From an uncultured Chloroflexota bacterium (GTDB lineage: Bacteria; Chloroflexota; Limnocylindria; Limnocylindrales; Limnocylindraceae): a stretch of 6,528 nt of DNA. Positions 5,638 to 6,528 of the stretch are shown here, piece after piece. Both the position numbers and the translations under genes were made by a program. The DNA lies in assembly GCA_903938075.1 (NCBI GenBank), contig CAJABS010000036.1, positions 1 through 6,528 on the forward strand. Direction: 5' to 3'. The notes beneath the pieces are model-generated. The model was not told the origin of the DNA and did not search any database. It was given only the letters and a program-made list of their open reading frames with translations. Every line of letters starts with the position of its first letter. The stretch's first letter is position 1.

Positions 5638-6528
5638 TTACGCCTCCTCCCCAGGTTCCCCCGCCGTGTTCGCTCCAGCTTCGCCACCCCCAGTGGCGCC
5701 ACTCGTATCGCTCGCAATCTTGTCGCGATTCACCACTCGTGCCGTTGAGCCATCAAAAGAGCCGATGTAGCCCTTCTCTTCGAGCTGATCAATGATGCGC
5801 GCAGCCCTTGCGTATCCGATGCGAAGCCGGCGCTGCAGTAGCGACGCGGAGGCACGATCATGTTCGGCTACAACCTGAACTGCCTCATCAAAGAGGCGGT
5901 CCGCGGGCTCTTCGTCACGGCCGCGATCGGCTCCTCCACCGCCACTACGCTCTGCAGCAGCGACGATCCCCAGTTGGTAATCGGGTAGCCCTTGTTCGCG
6001 CCAGTGGGTAACCACAGCGTTGATCTCTCGATCCGACACGAACACACCTTGCATGCGCGTGGGCTTAGGGGCGTCCGATGGTTGGAAGAGCATGTCGCCG
6101 CGACCAATGAGGTCCTCAGCCCCCGGCGCATCCAGAACCGTACGTGAGTCAATCTGGCTCGCCATCGAGAAGGCAATCCGGCTTGGAATGTTCGCCTTGA
6201 TCAGGCCCGTGACGACGTTGACCGATGGGCGCTGCGTTGCGAGAATCAGATGGATTCCGGTCGCACGCGCCTTCTGCGCGATGCGGACGATGGACTCCTC
6301 CGTCTCTCGCCCATCCTGCATCATCAAATCTGCTAACTCGTCAATGATGATCACGATGGAATACATTCGGTCGTTTACATCCTCACGACTGGCGTTATAA
6401 CCCTCAAGGTTGCGAGCGCCGGCGCTTGCAAACATGCGGTAGCGGTTCTCCATCTCGAGAACGGCCCACTTCAAGGCAGAGGCGGCTTTATCGGATTCGG
6501 TGATTACTGGAACGAGCAAGTGCGGTAG
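5638..6528 (-). CDS. ftsK: DNA translocase FtsK/SpoIIIE, C-terminal part (cut by right window edge)
   Basis: The 3' end of an ftsK gene, 296 residues visible; the frame is open through the right edge and begins in L-P-H-L-L-V-P-V-I-T, an internal family motif, so the TTG at 6519 is an ordinary Leu codon and not a start. FtsK is a hexameric septal ATPase that pumps DNA so that chromosome ends clear the closing division site. Visible parts are the Walker B strand I-V-I-I-I-D-E (fragment 58-64), A-T-Q-R-P-S-V (97-103), G-A-E-D-L-I-G-R-G-D-M-L-F (about 136-148), a Gly/acidic linker (about 194-209) and the winged-helix gamma domain (about 210-267) with R-I-G-Y-A-R-A-A-R-I-I. Gamma domains read oriented DNA motifs; an Ala stands where E. 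coli-type proteins have Asn. A 30-residue Gly/Ala/Glu-rich tail ends the protein. The Walker A, N-terminal membrane part and promoter lie outside. It is the first visible gene of the minus-strand operon. Confidence 0.95.
   Translation of the reverse strand, partial: LPHLLVPVITESDKAASALKWAVLEMENRYRMFASAGARNLEGYNASREDVNDRMYSIVIIIDELADLMMQDGRETEESIVRIAQKARATGIHLILATQRPSVNVVTGLIKANIPSRIAFSMASQIDSRTVLDAPGAEDLIGRGDMLFQPSDAPKPTRMQGVFVSDREINAVVTHWREQGLPDYQLGIVAAAERSGGGGADRGRDEEPADRLFDEAVQVVAEHDRASASLLQRRLRIGYARAARIIDQLEEKGYIGSFDGSTARVVNRDKIASDTSGATGGGEAGANTAGEPGEEA
5643..5647 (-). promoter_or_regulatory. Shine-Dalgarno of the rodZ-like gene inside the ftsK 3' end
   Basis: On the minus strand this reads GGAGG, eight bases before the ATG at 5634, within the repeated GAG GAG GCG codons (Glu-Glu-Ala) that close ftsK. 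It supports the chosen start and couples the two genes. Confidence 0.75.

Noticed and set aside
6517..6519. TTG at the right edge as the start of ftsK
   Set aside because: The frame continues upstream to the window edge with Leu-Pro-His, part of the family motif before L-V-P-V-I-T, so the codon is an internal Leu.
1..6528. Mobile element, CRISPR array, tRNA or defence system
   Set aside because: No transposase, terminal inverted repeats, direct repeat array or tRNA-like cloverleaf was noticed; nearly all sequence is taken up by recognisable core-type genes.

Overview
The window reads as ordinary chromosomal DNA of a moderately GC-rich, free-living bacterium. Two plus-strand genes face four tightly packed minus-strand genes. 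No tRNA, rRNA, insertion sequence, phage gene or CRISPR array was seen. Lineage cannot be settled from this sequence. The MurC variant (a Glu-Ala-Asp-Glu-Tyr box instead of the common ...Glu-Ser-Asp box), ftsK next to rodZ, and the GC content make me lean to Chloroflexota or another phylum with a largely monoderm-like gene set; this is impression, not proof.

Layout, left to right. (1) The end of an HflX ribosome-associated GTPase gene, cut by the left edge, stops at 476. (2) A 150-base spacer follows, with a possible promoter close to the next start codon. (3) A 536-residue protein joins an N-terminal metallo-beta-lactamase fold to a C-terminal Rieske [2Fe-2S] domain. It resembles the CMP-Neu5Ac / UDP-MurNAc N-acetyl hydroxylase group (CMAH/NamH). 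(4) After a 28-base gap with convergent stops comes a minus-strand run, in transcription order: ftsK (3' part only, entering from the right edge), rodZ-like, yajQ and murC-like.

The minus-strand run is organised as one operon. Each of its three junctions has the pattern stop codon, one codon, start codon, so all four genes lie in the same frame. The Shine-Dalgarno sequences of rodZ and yajQ are written into the last codons of the preceding gene. Its products fit cell division and wall building: DNA translocation at the septum (FtsK), a membrane-anchored cytoskeleton/wall factor (RodZ-like), a small nucleotide-binding protein (YajQ) and a Mur ligase that adds the first amino acid to UDP-MurNAc.

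The most interesting point is that a probable N-acetyl-sugar hydroxylase faces a gene for an enzyme using UDP-MurNAc. If the hydroxylase is NamH-like, both act on the same nucleotide sugar and the organism may carry N-glycolyl muramic acid. That link is inference. I found no clearly unknown multi-gene system here.
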